Shown: positions 47,864 to 56,481 of the stretch, in pieces
Position numbering within the stretch: the stretch's first letter is position 1
Layout: each line of letters opens with the position of its first letter
Origin: Leptothoe spongobia TAU-MAC 1115
GTDB lineage: Bacteria > Cyanobacteriota > Cyanobacteriia > Phormidesmidales > Phormidesmidaceae
Length of the DNA: 63,247 nt
NCBI RefSeq assembly: GCF_018739885.1
Contig: NZ_JADOES010000031.1
Location: 1-63,247 of the forward strand
Direction: 5' to 3'
The notes under the pieces: generated by a model
What the model saw: only the letters and a program-made list of their open reading frames with translations
Told to the model about the DNA's origin: nothing
Database searches by the model: none
Program-made: the position numbers and the translations under genes

Positions 47864-47922
47864 GGCTCGAAGGCCTGTCCTTATCCGCTCCTCTTATTTT
47901 GGGCAGGTTTATAGAGCCTTTT
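47864..47922 (+). terminator. Attenuator-like stem-loop before the acyl-CoA synthetase gene
   Basis: GGCTC (47864-47868) pairs with GAGCC (47914-47918), and within it CCTGTCC (47874-47880) pairs with GGGCAGG (47901-47907) with one G-U. TTTT follows at once. Together with the micro-ORF upstream it has the architecture of a transcription attenuator. Confidence 0.4.
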
Positions 47923-47992
47923 GGGCGATTGTTTGTGCTTGAGCATAGCCCTAACGTATTTAAGGGGAGAGATATATTTCTCTCTAAAGTTA

Positions 47993-49888
47993 ATGGTTGA
48001 TCAATGTCGTCACTGCTGTGCATTGTATGTTGCTCCAGCAGCACAAGGCTCAGTAAATCTTCATTATACAATTCCTGATTTGTTGGATATGGGCTGTGCC
48101 TATAGTGATTCTCCGGCTCTACACCACTGGTCTTCCCATGGTTGGGTGAAGTACTCTTATCAAGAGTTTCGAACTGCTACAGAAGAGTTTGCCTTGGGGT
48201 TAAGAGCTCAGGAGGTCAATGGTTCTGCGAGTTCTCTTGGATCGAGGCGGATTGGCCTGTTGCTAGATAATGATATTTACTGGGCTTTGGCCGATATGGG
48301 TAGCCTCCTTGCTGGGTGGGTGACTGTACCCATTGATGGTGGTCAGTCTGTCGATGCCATTAGCTGGATTGTTAAAGATTCTGATGTGTGTGCCTTAGTG
48401 GTGTCTAACTGGAGCACTTTAAAGCATGTCTGTGACTCTCTTCATCAGGTGAGGCTGATTGTTGTTGTGGATCAGTCTCTTACCCCTGATTGGGTTGAGT
48501 CATGGGCTCAAGATAAGGTCATTACAACATTGGAAAATCTTCGTTGCCAGGGCTGCCGTCATCATGCTCCAGAGGTGATTCAGGATTTAAAGGATGCTAT
48601 TTATCCAGATGCTTTAGCGACGATTGTTTATACAGCTGATGCTACTGGCGTTGCTAAAGGCGCAATGCTGAGTCATAGGAGCTTGACAGGGAATATTTGG
48701 GCTGCCTTTACTAGTATGCCTGGCTTGGTGCCGGGAGGCTCAGAAGTTGCCCTGTCGTTTCTACCGTTGAATCATATTTTTGCGAGAACGTTTCTTTACG
48801 GCCACTTTGGGTTTGGTCATGACATTTATTTCTCTTCGCCTAAACGGGTTTTTCGACATTTAGCCATGGTTAAGCCCACTATTTTTATTACTGTACCGCG
48901 TCTACTAGAGAAAGTGTATGAGCGGATTAACAGTGTGCGGCAGCAGTCTTCTGGCTGGCAGCATCTCTGGCTGAGTTGGGGATGGCATTGGGCTCACCTT
49001 TATCAAGCCAGCTGTGAAAATTGGCGTTGGTATCGACTACAGCGTTGGGTGTTAGGTCAGGGTGTGTTTCGAAATTTACATCAAGCTTTTGGTGGGAATA
49101 TTCGTTATTTACTCTCTGGTGGTGCAGCCCTTCGTCCTGAGGTGATGACCTTTTTTAATGCTCTTGGGATTCCGGTCAGGCAGGGCTATGGTCTCACGGA
49201 AACGAGTTCTGTGCTCAGTTATACGCGCGATCGCTGGCTGCGATCAGGCACGGTGGGAGCACCGATTCCAGGGGTGGAAATGCGTCTGGCCGCCGATGGT
49301 GAGGTATTGGTGAAAAGTGTCTATACCATGGAGGGCTATCATCACAATCCGGCGGCGACGGATGCAGTGATTGACGCCGATGGTTGGTTCCATACGGGGG
49401 ATTTAGGAGAGTTTTCAGTTGATGGGCTGCTGACGCTTCGTGGTTGTAAGAAGGGCTTGTTTAAGTTGTCGACAGGTAAGTATGTTGCTCCAGGTCCGAT
49501 TGAGAAACAGTTGGAGCGGTCGCCTTTGGTGCAGCAGGCTTTGCTAGTGGGGCCTGGACAGAAGTTTTGTGGTGTTTTGATTGTGCCTGTGGTAGATGGA
49601 AGTGATGAGAAGAATGATCGAATTAGGCAATGCCAAACTCTCATTGATCAAGTGAATACTCATTTGTCTCATTGGTCAATGATTAAGCGCTTTGTGCTGG
49701 TGGAGTCCAAGAGTGTTACTGGAGTTAGGCGCGAGCGTCTCTATCGGTTGTATGCCCAGGAGATTGATGAACTATATCGTGAGGCAAATGCACAGAATTC
49801 GTCACCCAGGAAGTTTCATCATAGGTGGCGGATATGGGAGCGTTTGAGGGTGTTGTTTCACCATGATCGTTCGGCCAATATTGCTTGA
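47993..49888 (+). CDS. Long-chain acyl-CoA synthetase-like protein with altered motifs
   Basis: The 631-residue ANL-fold protein has LPLNHIFARTFLYGHFGFG, IRYLLSGGAALRPEVM, GYGLTETSSVLSYTRDRW, GWFHTGDLGEFS and LFKLSTGKYVAPGPIE, all typical of long-chain acyl-CoA or acyl-ACP synthetases. Two catalytic features look altered. The AMP-binding loop reads YTADATGVAKG where YTSGTTGxPKG is usual. The C-terminal segment with the catalytic lysine reads SVTGVRRERL, with no lysine in place. It may work with reduced activity or have another role. Position between a lipase and fadN suggests fatty-acid activation. The ATG at 47993 follows a small hairpin; upstream in-frame starts are unlikely. Confidence 0.8.
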   Translation: MVDQCRHCCALYVAPAAQGSVNLHYTIPDLLDMGCAYSDSPALHHWSSHGWVKYSYQEFRTATEEFALGLRAQEVNGSASSLGSRRIGLLLDNDIYWALADMGSLLAGWVTVPIDGGQSVDAISWIVKDSDVCALVVSNWSTLKHVCDSLHQVRLIVVVDQSLTPDWVESWAQDKVITTLENLRCQGCRHHAPEVIQDLKDAIYPDALATIVYTADATGVAKGAMLSHRSLTGNIWAAFTSMPGLVPGGSEVALSFLPLNHIFARTFLYGHFGFGHDIYFSSPKRVFRHLAMVKPTIFITVPRLLEKVYERINSVRQQSSGWQHLWLSWGWHWAHLYQASCENWRWYRLQRWVLGQGVFRNLHQAFGGNIRYLLSGGAALRPEVMTFFNALGIPVRQGYGLTETSSVLSYTRDRWLRSGTVGAPIPGVEMRLAADGEVLVKSVYTMEGYHHNPAATDAVIDADGWFHTGDLGEFSVDGLLTLRGCKKGLFKLSTGKYVAPGPIEKQLERSPLVQQALLVGPGQKFCGVLIVPVVDGSDEKNDRIRQCQTLIDQVNTHLSHWSMIKRFVLVESKSVTGVRRERLYRLYAQEIDELYREANAQNSSPRKFHHRWRIWERLRVLFHHDRSANIA

Positions 49889-49893
49889 TTTTT

Positions 49894-50000
49894 GGGAGGA
49901 GGAGTTGAGGTTTGGTGAGCGTAACCCAACTTACGAGCTGCGGTGATACCTCTATTCTCCTCCTCTCCTCCTCTCCCCTGCCCCTCTCCCCTGCCCCTCT
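49894..50000. repeat. Purine/pyrimidine tracts and dispersed repeat upstream of fadN
   Basis: GGGAGGAGGAG (49894-49904) can pair over nine bases with the pyrimidine tract starting at 49957. The tract (49955-50000) has only two G and contains a doubled CCCCTGCCCCTCT. Between them, GAGCGTAACCCAACTTACG resembles dispersed cyanobacterial intergenic repeats. Confidence 0.6.
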
Positions 50001-50051
50001 ACTCTCGATAGTATCCTCCATTGTTTTTCCCGTTCCTAAAGGAGATCCATT

Positions 50052-52424
50052 ATGGCTTTTATTCCTTTCAAAACAGCTGCTGTTCTTGGTGCTGGCATTA
50101 TGGGAACTCAGATTGCGGCTCATTTAGCAAATGCGGGTTTGCAGGTGCTACTGATGGATTTGCCTGCTTCTGAGGGCAATAAAAATTCGGTGGTAGCCGG
50201 TGCTTTTAAGAAGGCAAAGAAATTGTCGCCACCCATTTTGTTCACGCCTGAGATGGCCCACCGGATTGAGCTAGGTAACTATCATGAGCATTTTGCTCGC
50301 TTAAGTCGGGTGGATTGGGTGATTGAGGCTGTGGTTGAGCGATTGGACATTAAGCAACAGTTGATGACTCGTTTGGAACAAGTAGTGCGTCCAGATGCTG
50401 TGATTTCTACAAATACAAGTGGTTTACCTATTGCTCAGATTGCCGAGGGGCGCTCCGTAGACTTTCGACGGCGATTTTTGGGGACTCACTTCTTTAATCC
50501 TCCTCGTTATCTGAAGCTGTTGGAACTTATTCCCATGACAGAGACTGATCCCAACGTTATCAAACGTATGGCATGGTTTGGTCGTAACTATTTAGGTAAG
50601 GGGGTAGTGGTTGCTAAAGATACGCCTAATTTTATTGCAAATCGCATCGGTTTGTTTGCCACTTTTTTAGGAGTTCATGCGCTCACTAATGATGGTTATT
50701 CCATTGAAGAAATTGATATGCTCACAGGGACATTAGTCGGTCATCCAAAATCAGCTACGTTTAGAACAGCGGATTTAGTGGGTTTAGATACGTTACTACA
50801 TGTGGCAGAGAATATCTATCCGGCCATTCCCCAGGACGAGCAACGGCAGATGTTCAAATTGCCTCAGTTGCTCAGGAGCCTAGTAGAGACGGGCTCACGA
50901 GGGGCTAAAGCGGGGCAAGGATTTTATAAGAAGGTGGGTAAAGAGATTCTCTCGGTGAATCCTAAAACTTTTGTCTATGAAGTGCCTCGAAGGCTTGACT
51001 TACCTGGACTAGAAAATATTGTACAGTTGCCTAAGCTAATAGACCGCCTGCGGATGTTATACAAATTGCCTGATAGAGCAGGTGAATTTTTTCGCCAGAC
51101 TACTTTGGCTTTATTGAGCTACAGTGCTTGCCGTTTACCAGAAATTGCTGATAGCCCTGTAGATGTTGATCGGGCTATGCGTTGGGGGTTTGGCTGGCAG
51201 CTTGGACCCTTTGAAATGTGGGATGCCATTGGTTTCCATCAGGTGCTTTACGATATGCAGGCTGCTAATTTAACAGTACCTGAGTGGATTAGCGAGATGG
51301 CGGCTACAGGGGAAGGGCATTTTTACCGTAGTCAGCATGGTGTTCCTAGTAATTTGCTGATGGCTGAGTCTGTGCTTGGACCCATGGGAGAACAAATCGT
51401 AGAACAGGCTGATGACGAAATTCATGTGCCTCTAATAAAAACTGCGAATAACAAGATTTGGGAGAATCCAGAAGCAGCATTGTTTGATATGGGGGATGGT
51501 GTTGTTCTATATGAGTTTCGTTCTAAGGGCAATACGCTGAGTACCACCGTCGTAGATGGGCTGCAAACAGTGCTCGATATATTGACTCAAACCGATCAGT
51601 ATCGAGGCTTGGTGATTGGTAACGGCAGCGATCATTTCTGTGGTGGTGCCAACCTGGTCGAGATGGGGACGGCAGCTCAGACTGGTAACTGGCAGTTAAT
51701 TGCTGATTTATTGGTGAAGTTCCAAACGCTGTTGCAGCGTATTCGTTACTTCCATAAACCGATTGTGGCGGCGGTGCAAGGGCGAGCTTTAGGAGGGGGG
51801 TGTGAGTTAGTCATGGCCTGTCCCCATGTGGTGGCTGCTGCTGAGAGTTACATTGGGTTGGTGGAATTGAGTGTAGGGTTGATTCCTGGTGCAACAGGGA
51901 CGACTCGTATGGCAAAATTAGCGGCTCAAAAGGCTTTGAGTGGAATGGCTCAACATATTCAGCCCTTTTTGAATAATGCCTTTCAGACAGTGGCGACGGC
52001 AACGGTCGCTGGTAGTGCCTATGAGGCGATGGAGTTAGGCTTTTTGCCTGCCCATACTCATGTTGTGATGAATAATGATCAGCGGTTGTATGTGGCTAAG
52101 GAAGAGGTGCTATGTTTAGACCGGGTTGGTTATCGACCACCTGCCCGTGACAGTTTTTGGGTATTGGGACAACAGGGGCGGGCGGTGCTTGACCATATGG
52201 CTTATACCATGCAGCAGGGAGGCTTTGCGAGTGAATATGATCGATTCCTGGCTGGACGGTTGGCCTATGTGATGACGGGGGGGGATTTGACGGCTCCGTC
52301 AAGAGTGTCAGAGGAGTATTTGTTGCGGTTAGAGCAGGAGGTGTTCTTGCCGTTGTTGCAACAACAGAAGACACAAGAGAGAATCATGCATTTGTTGAAA
52401 ACCAAGAAACCGTTGCGGAATTGA
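50052..52424 (+). CDS. fadN: 3-Hydroxyacyl-CoA dehydrogenase / enoyl-CoA hydratase (FadN type)
   Basis: The 790-residue bifunctional enzyme carries out the second and third steps of beta-oxidation. The dehydrogenase comes first: NAD motif VLGAGIMGTQIA (13-18), STNTSGLP, the His-containing GTHFFNPPRY and NFIANRIG. The hydratase/isomerase part is C-terminal: HFCGGANL as oxyanion hole and the two catalytic Glu in GRALGGGCEL and LVELSVGLIPG. This order is that of Bacillus FadN, reversed from E. coli FadB. AAAGGAG stands seven bases before the ATG. fadA follows 57 bases later, as in the Bacillus fadN-fadA-fadE operon. Confidence 0.93.
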   Translation: MAFIPFKTAAVLGAGIMGTQIAAHLANAGLQVLLMDLPASEGNKNSVVAGAFKKAKKLSPPILFTPEMAHRIELGNYHEHFARLSRVDWVIEAVVERLDIKQQLMTRLEQVVRPDAVISTNTSGLPIAQIAEGRSVDFRRRFLGTHFFNPPRYLKLLELIPMTETDPNVIKRMAWFGRNYLGKGVVVAKDTPNFIANRIGLFATFLGVHALTNDGYSIEEIDMLTGTLVGHPKSATFRTADLVGLDTLLHVAENIYPAIPQDEQRQMFKLPQLLRSLVETGSRGAKAGQGFYKKVGKEILSVNPKTFVYEVPRRLDLPGLENIVQLPKLIDRLRMLYKLPDRAGEFFRQTTLALLSYSACRLPEIADSPVDVDRAMRWGFGWQLGPFEMWDAIGFHQVLYDMQAANLTVPEWISEMAATGEGHFYRSQHGVPSNLLMAESVLGPMGEQIVEQADDEIHVPLIKTANNKIWENPEAALFDMGDGVVLYEFRSKGNTLSTTVVDGLQTVLDILTQTDQYRGLVIGNGSDHFCGGANLVEMGTAAQTGNWQLIADLLVKFQTLLQRIRYFHKPIVAAVQGRALGGGCELVMACPHVVAAAESYIGLVELSVGLIPGATGTTRMAKLAAQKALSGMAQHIQPFLNNAFQTVATATVAGSAYEAMELGFLPAHTHVVMNNDQRLYVAKEEVLCLDRVGYRPPARDSFWVLGQQGRAVLDHMAYTMQQGGFASEYDRFLAGRLAYVMTGGDLTAPSRVSEEYLLRLEQEVFLPLLQQQKTQERIMHLLKTKKPLRN

Positions 52425-52434
52425 TCCTGAAAAC

Positions 52435-52454
52435 GGGTGCGCATTGCCCACCCT
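52435..52454. repeat. Partial copy of the gltB-gltD palindromic repeat
   Basis: The stretch ends in GCATTGCCCACCCT, identical to one arm of the repeat at 15540-15597, with the other arm decayed. It sits in the fadN-fadA gap. Confidence 0.6.
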
Positions 52455-52481
52455 CTGTTTTGCGTATGCAAGGAGAACATT

Positions 52482-53675
52482 ATGCGAAATACCTACCAAA
52501 GTGCTTATATTGTTGCGAGTGTGCGGACAGCTGTTGGCAAAGCGCCGCGAGGGATGCTACGTCATATGCGGCCTGACGACATGGGGGCTGTGGTTGTCCG
52601 GGGGGCGATGGAGCGGTTACCTGGGTTGAGCCTGGATCATATTGAAGATGTGATTATGGGTTGTGCCATGCCGGAGGCGGAGCAGGGGTATAACCTGGGA
52701 CGGGTGATTGCCCATCGGGCTGGGTTGCCATCTTCGGTGCCAGGGATGACGGTGAATCGGCTATGTTCGTCTGGTTTACAAACGATTGCTATGGCTCACC
52801 AGGCGGTTAGCCTAGGTCAGGCGGATGTGATGGTGGCTGGGGGAGTGGAGTCGATGAGTTTGATCCCGATGGGGGGGGATCGGTGGAGTCCTAACCCAGG
52901 GATGATGGCAGAGATGCCCCAGGTGTATACCTCCATGGGACTCACAGCGGAGAATGTGGCGGAGCAGTTTGACATTTCGCGGGTGGATCAAGATACGTTT
53001 GCGTTGCGATCGCACCACAACGCCCTCAATGCCATCAAAAATGGTCACTTCACCGACGAAATCATTCCCCTCACCGTCACCGATACCGTTTACAAAGATG
53101 GTGATACCCAGACCCATGAAACCCGATTCCAGATAGATGAAGGCCCCAGGGCTGATACCAGTTTGGAAGCCTTAGCTGCGCTGCCCCCCGTCTTCCGGCG
53201 AGGCGGTAGCGTGACTGCTGGCAACTCCTCCCAAATGTCAGACGGGGCGGCGGCCACCATTCTCATGGGCGAAGCTATGGTGCGGGAGCTAAACCTGACT
53301 CCCATGGCCCGCTTACTCGGCTTTGCCGTAGCTGGTGTGCCACCTCAGATTATGGGGATTGGTCCTGTGGAAGCGGTGCCTAAAGTGCTCAAGCAGGTGG
53401 GGCTGAGTCTGGATGATATTGGGTTAATTGAGCTGAATGAAGCGTTTGCTGCCCAAAGTCTGGCGGTGATGCGTAAGCTCGGATTCAACCAGGATATTGT
53501 CAATGTGAATGGGGGTGCGATCGCACTTGGACATCCCCTCGGCTGTAGTGGAGCCAAACTGACCGCCACATTGCTCCATGAGATGAAACGACGCCGAATC
53601 CGTTACGGCATGGTCACCATGTGCGTTGGGGGCGGTATGGGGGCTGCCGGTGTGTTTGAAAATTTGTTGCTCTAA
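52482..53675 (+). CDS. fadA: Acetyl-CoA C-acyltransferase (3-ketoacyl-CoA thiolase)
   Basis: Thiolase cleaves 3-ketoacyl-CoA to acetyl-CoA and a shortened acyl-CoA. The 397-residue protein has the nucleophile Cys95 in VNRLCSSGLQTIA, the His motif GGAIALGHPLGCSGAK and the second catalytic Cys in MCVGGGMGAAGVFE. AAGGAG stands six bases before ATG 52482; the longer frame from 52437 runs through a repeat and is rejected. Polyhydroxybutyrate or biosynthetic thiolases are alternatives by fold alone, but the context points to degradation. Confidence 0.93.
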   Translation: MRNTYQSAYIVASVRTAVGKAPRGMLRHMRPDDMGAVVVRGAMERLPGLSLDHIEDVIMGCAMPEAEQGYNLGRVIAHRAGLPSSVPGMTVNRLCSSGLQTIAMAHQAVSLGQADVMVAGGVESMSLIPMGGDRWSPNPGMMAEMPQVYTSMGLTAENVAEQFDISRVDQDTFALRSHHNALNAIKNGHFTDEIIPLTVTDTVYKDGDTQTHETRFQIDEGPRADTSLEALAALPPVFRRGGSVTAGNSSQMSDGAAATILMGEAMVRELNLTPMARLLGFAVAGVPPQIMGIGPVEAVPKVLKQVGLSLDDIGLIELNEAFAAQSLAVMRKLGFNQDIVNVNGGAIALGHPLGCSGAKLTATLLHEMKRRRIRYGMVTMCVGGGMGAAGVFENLLL

Positions 53676-53865
53676 TTCATGCAGAGTGACATAACGAGAC
53701 TAGGCTTATCAAAGGACGTAAAACAGTTATCTAACGTTAGCTGTCTTTAAGAAGATTAAAGATTCTCCTTGATGCTCCTTAATACTAAGGCTGCTAATCA
53801 CCAAGAGATTCTAAAAACAACACTTTACATGCCCTAGTCCAGTTGTGACCAAAGGGGTAGATATT

Positions 53866-56307
53866 ATGGCTCTCTTGACCGTTGGTTTGATACTTGGGTT
53901 CTTTGGATTATTTGTCGCTTTAGCCTACGTTAATGTTCCGATGATGGCTTGGTTTGCCTATGGAGCCTTGGTGTTGGGTGTAATCCAGGCCCCTATTTGG
54001 CTATGGGGACTATTTGGCCTGATCGCATTTGTTTTCAATGTGCCGTTTATTCGCCAGGTGGTGATTACGGCTCCCATTGTTAAGACAATTCAGTGGTTCA
54101 ACTTGTTGCCAGCCATTTCAGACACAGAGCGGGCGGCCATCGAGGCAGGTACCGTTTGGGTGGATGGTGAGCTGTTTTCCGGTAAGCCTAACTTTAAGCG
54201 GATTTTGGCAGAGCCCTACCCCATCCTGACCCAGGATGAGCAAACCTTTGTAGATGGTCCGGTGGAACAGGTGTGTCGTATGGCCACGGACTGGGAGATT
54301 CATCAGCGTAAGGATCTGCCCCCAGATGTGTGGGCCTATCTGCGGCAGGAACGCTTTTTTGGCATGATGATTCCGTCTGAGTATGGCGGTCGGGGTTTTT
54401 CGAATACGGCCTACAGTGCGGTGATGACTAAGCTAGCATCGCGCTCCTTTACCCATACGGCCACGGTGGGGGTGACGAACTCCTTAGGGCCAGCCAAGTT
54501 ATTGCTGCGCTATGGGACTGCCGAGCAAAAGCAGCGCTATCTGCCTAAGCTGGCGACTGGTGAGGAGATGCCTTGCTTTGCTCTGACGGAACCGACAGCG
54601 GGTTCGGATGCGGCGAGTTTGCAGTCCAGTGGGACGGTGTTTAAGGGTAAGGACGGTGAGCTGTATCTCAGGTTAAATTGGCAGAAGCGCTATATTACGT
54701 TGGGTGCGATCGCAACGCTTATCGGTCTAGCCGTACGCCTCCATGACCCTGACAATTACCTGGGCAAGGGTACAGATGTGGGCATCACCTGTGTGCTTGT
54801 ACCTGCCGATATCCCCGGTGTTCAACTCGGTCGCCGTCACGATCCTATGGGTGTGCCCTTCTATAACTCTCCTATAGCGGGTCGAAATGTGGTTCTGTCT
54901 GCTAGTCAGATTATTGGCGGTGTAGAACGAGCTGGAGAGGGTTGGACTATGCTGATGCAAAGCCTTGCGGCTGGTCGTGGCGTCAGCTTCCCAGCTACTG
55001 CGACTGGTGTAGCAAAACTAGTCTCTCGTGTAACCAGTGCCTACAGTGTTGTGCGAGAGCAGTTTGGCTTATCTATCGGCAAATTTGAAGGTGTGGAAGA
55101 ACCCCTGGCACGCATTGGTGGTCTCACCTATCTGATGGATGCAGCGCGTTTGTATACCTGTGGAGCCGTTGATCAGGGGGAACAGCCTGCAGTGGTGTCC
55201 GCCATTGCCAAGTATCAATTTACCGAGCTGTCCCGTCAAATTATTAATGACGGCATGGATATTCTCGGCGGGGCTGGTATATGTCGTGGTCCTCGGAATC
55301 TGTTGGCGAATATTTACACAGCAACACCTATTCCCATTACCGTTGAAGGGGCGAATATTCTCACCCGCAGTTTGATTATCTATGGCCAGGGAGCAATCCG
55401 CTGCCATGGCTATATTGTGGATGAAATTGCTGCGTTAGAAGATAACAATATTGAAGCCTTTGACCATGCGTTTTGGCGACATGTGGGACTGATTCTGCGC
55501 AATCTCTCCCGTGCGAAGGTTTTGGGTTGGACCCATGGTCGGTTGGCGAAAGTGCCGGTACGTGGAGAAACAGCTCGCTATTATCAGAAACTGGCCTGGG
55601 CCTCTGCGACGTTTGCAGCTCTGTCGGATTTGGCGATGCTCACCTATGGTGGTCGTCTGAAGCGCCATGAGAAAATCACCGGGCGCTTTGCGGACATGCT
55701 GTCCTGGATGTATCTGGCAACGTCGACGCTGAGGCGGTTTGAGGCAGAGGGGCGTCGGGAGGAGGATTTGCCCCTAGTTCACTGGGCGATGAATCACAGT
55801 TTGAGCCAGGTGCAGGGAGCTTTGGAAGGCTTGTTGTTGAACTTTGATGTTCCTGTTTTGGGATGGTTGTTGCGGCATGCCACCCTACCCTGGTTCCGGT
55901 TGAATCCGATTGGTGTGGTGCCGACGGATGTTCAGGGTCATGAGGTGGCTCGTTTGTTGCAAACGCCGGATGGTCGGGTCCATCTGACGGCAGGGTTGCA
56001 TGTGCCGACGGATGCGGAACAGGCATTGGGACGGCTGGAGCGTGCGTATCAGCTATCTATCGTAGCGATGCCGGTGTTTAAGAAGATTAAGGCTGCGTTT
56101 CGTAATGGGAAGTTGAATATTGTGCCGCCTGTGGGTCGAGTGGAAGCGGCCTTGCGGGCTGGGGTGATTACAGGCGCAGAATCTGACCTGGCGGCAACTG
56201 CAGAGAAGGCGCAACTAGATGCGATTCAGGTTGATTCGTTTACGTTGGCAGAGTATCAACGGATTGGGAAGGAATATATTGAGGAAGAGATTACTGGGGC
56301 TGAGTAG
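53866..56307 (+). CDS. fadE: Acyl-CoA dehydrogenase, E. coli FadE type
   Basis: FadE oxidises acyl-CoA to enoyl-CoA. The 813-residue length and layout match the long gammaproteobacterial FadE: two or three N-terminal hydrophobic segments (1-75), then the dehydrogenase core with FGMMIPSEYGGRGFSNTAYS, CFALTEPTAGSDAAS, GAGEGWTMLMQSLAAGRGVS-like substrate loop and GGAGICRGPRN, then a long C-terminal extension. It is probably membrane-associated and needs an electron acceptor such as ETF; no etf genes are visible here. AAAGGGG precedes ATG 53866; GTG 53845 is an alternative. A strong terminator follows. Confidence 0.94.
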   Translation: MALLTVGLILGFFGLFVALAYVNVPMMAWFAYGALVLGVIQAPIWLWGLFGLIAFVFNVPFIRQVVITAPIVKTIQWFNLLPAISDTERAAIEAGTVWVDGELFSGKPNFKRILAEPYPILTQDEQTFVDGPVEQVCRMATDWEIHQRKDLPPDVWAYLRQERFFGMMIPSEYGGRGFSNTAYSAVMTKLASRSFTHTATVGVTNSLGPAKLLLRYGTAEQKQRYLPKLATGEEMPCFALTEPTAGSDAASLQSSGTVFKGKDGELYLRLNWQKRYITLGAIATLIGLAVRLHDPDNYLGKGTDVGITCVLVPADIPGVQLGRRHDPMGVPFYNSPIAGRNVVLSASQIIGGVERAGEGWTMLMQSLAAGRGVSFPATATGVAKLVSRVTSAYSVVREQFGLSIGKFEGVEEPLARIGGLTYLMDAARLYTCGAVDQGEQPAVVSAIAKYQFTELSRQIINDGMDILGGAGICRGPRNLLANIYTATPIPITVEGANILTRSLIIYGQGAIRCHGYIVDEIAALEDNNIEAFDHAFWRHVGLILRNLSRAKVLGWTHGRLAKVPVRGETARYYQKLAWASATFAALSDLAMLTYGGRLKRHEKITGRFADMLSWMYLATSTLRRFEAEGRREEDLPLVHWAMNHSLSQVQGALEGLLLNFDVPVLGWLLRHATLPWFRLNPIGVVPTDVQGHEVARLLQTPDGRVHLTAGLHVPTDAEQALGRLERAYQLSIVAMPVFKKIKAAFRNGKLNIVPPVGRVEAALRAGVITGAESDLAATAEKAQLDAIQVDSFTLAEYQRIGKEYIEEEITGAE

Positions 56308-56331
56308 GACGGTTTGAATTAGTTATGATGT

Positions 56332-56375
56332 ACTTGCTCTGGGAGTTGTTGGACTACCAGAGCAAGTTTCTATTT
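56332..56375 (+). terminator. Strong terminator closing the fad cluster
   Basis: ACTTGCTCTGG (56332-56342) pairs perfectly with CCAGAGCAAGT (56357-56367) around 14 bases, followed by TTCTATTTG. It marks the end of the fad transcription unit and the boundary to the accessory region. Confidence 0.85.
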
Positions 56376-56481
56376 GTGGTTTAGATAAGGGGAGTTCCGG
56401 GGATTTTTACTGTGGGAGATGTGCACCATGTGTCGGCAAAACGATTGATTTTCTGCGGAAGACGGGGATTGGAAGACTGTT

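Larger units (their letters stand above)
47262..47992 (+). other. Long noncoding region between the hydrolase and acyl-CoA-synthetase-like genes
   Basis: About 730 AT-rich bases without a conventional gene. Visible elements are a weak hairpin ACCTC/GAGGT (47295-47311), a dyad TGTCAAGACA (47321-47330), GTGATCA repeated at 47281 and 47338, a Shine-Dalgarno-led micro-ORF (47813-47845), a terminator-like stem-loop (47864-47922) and a hairpin GAGAGA/TCTCTC (47967-47984) just before the next start codon. The length and structure suggest a regulated leader. Confidence 0.5.

Noticed and set aside
49725..50123. Minus-strand 132-codon frame
   Set aside because: It is antisense to the synthetase and fadN ends and gains its length from the pyrimidine tract.
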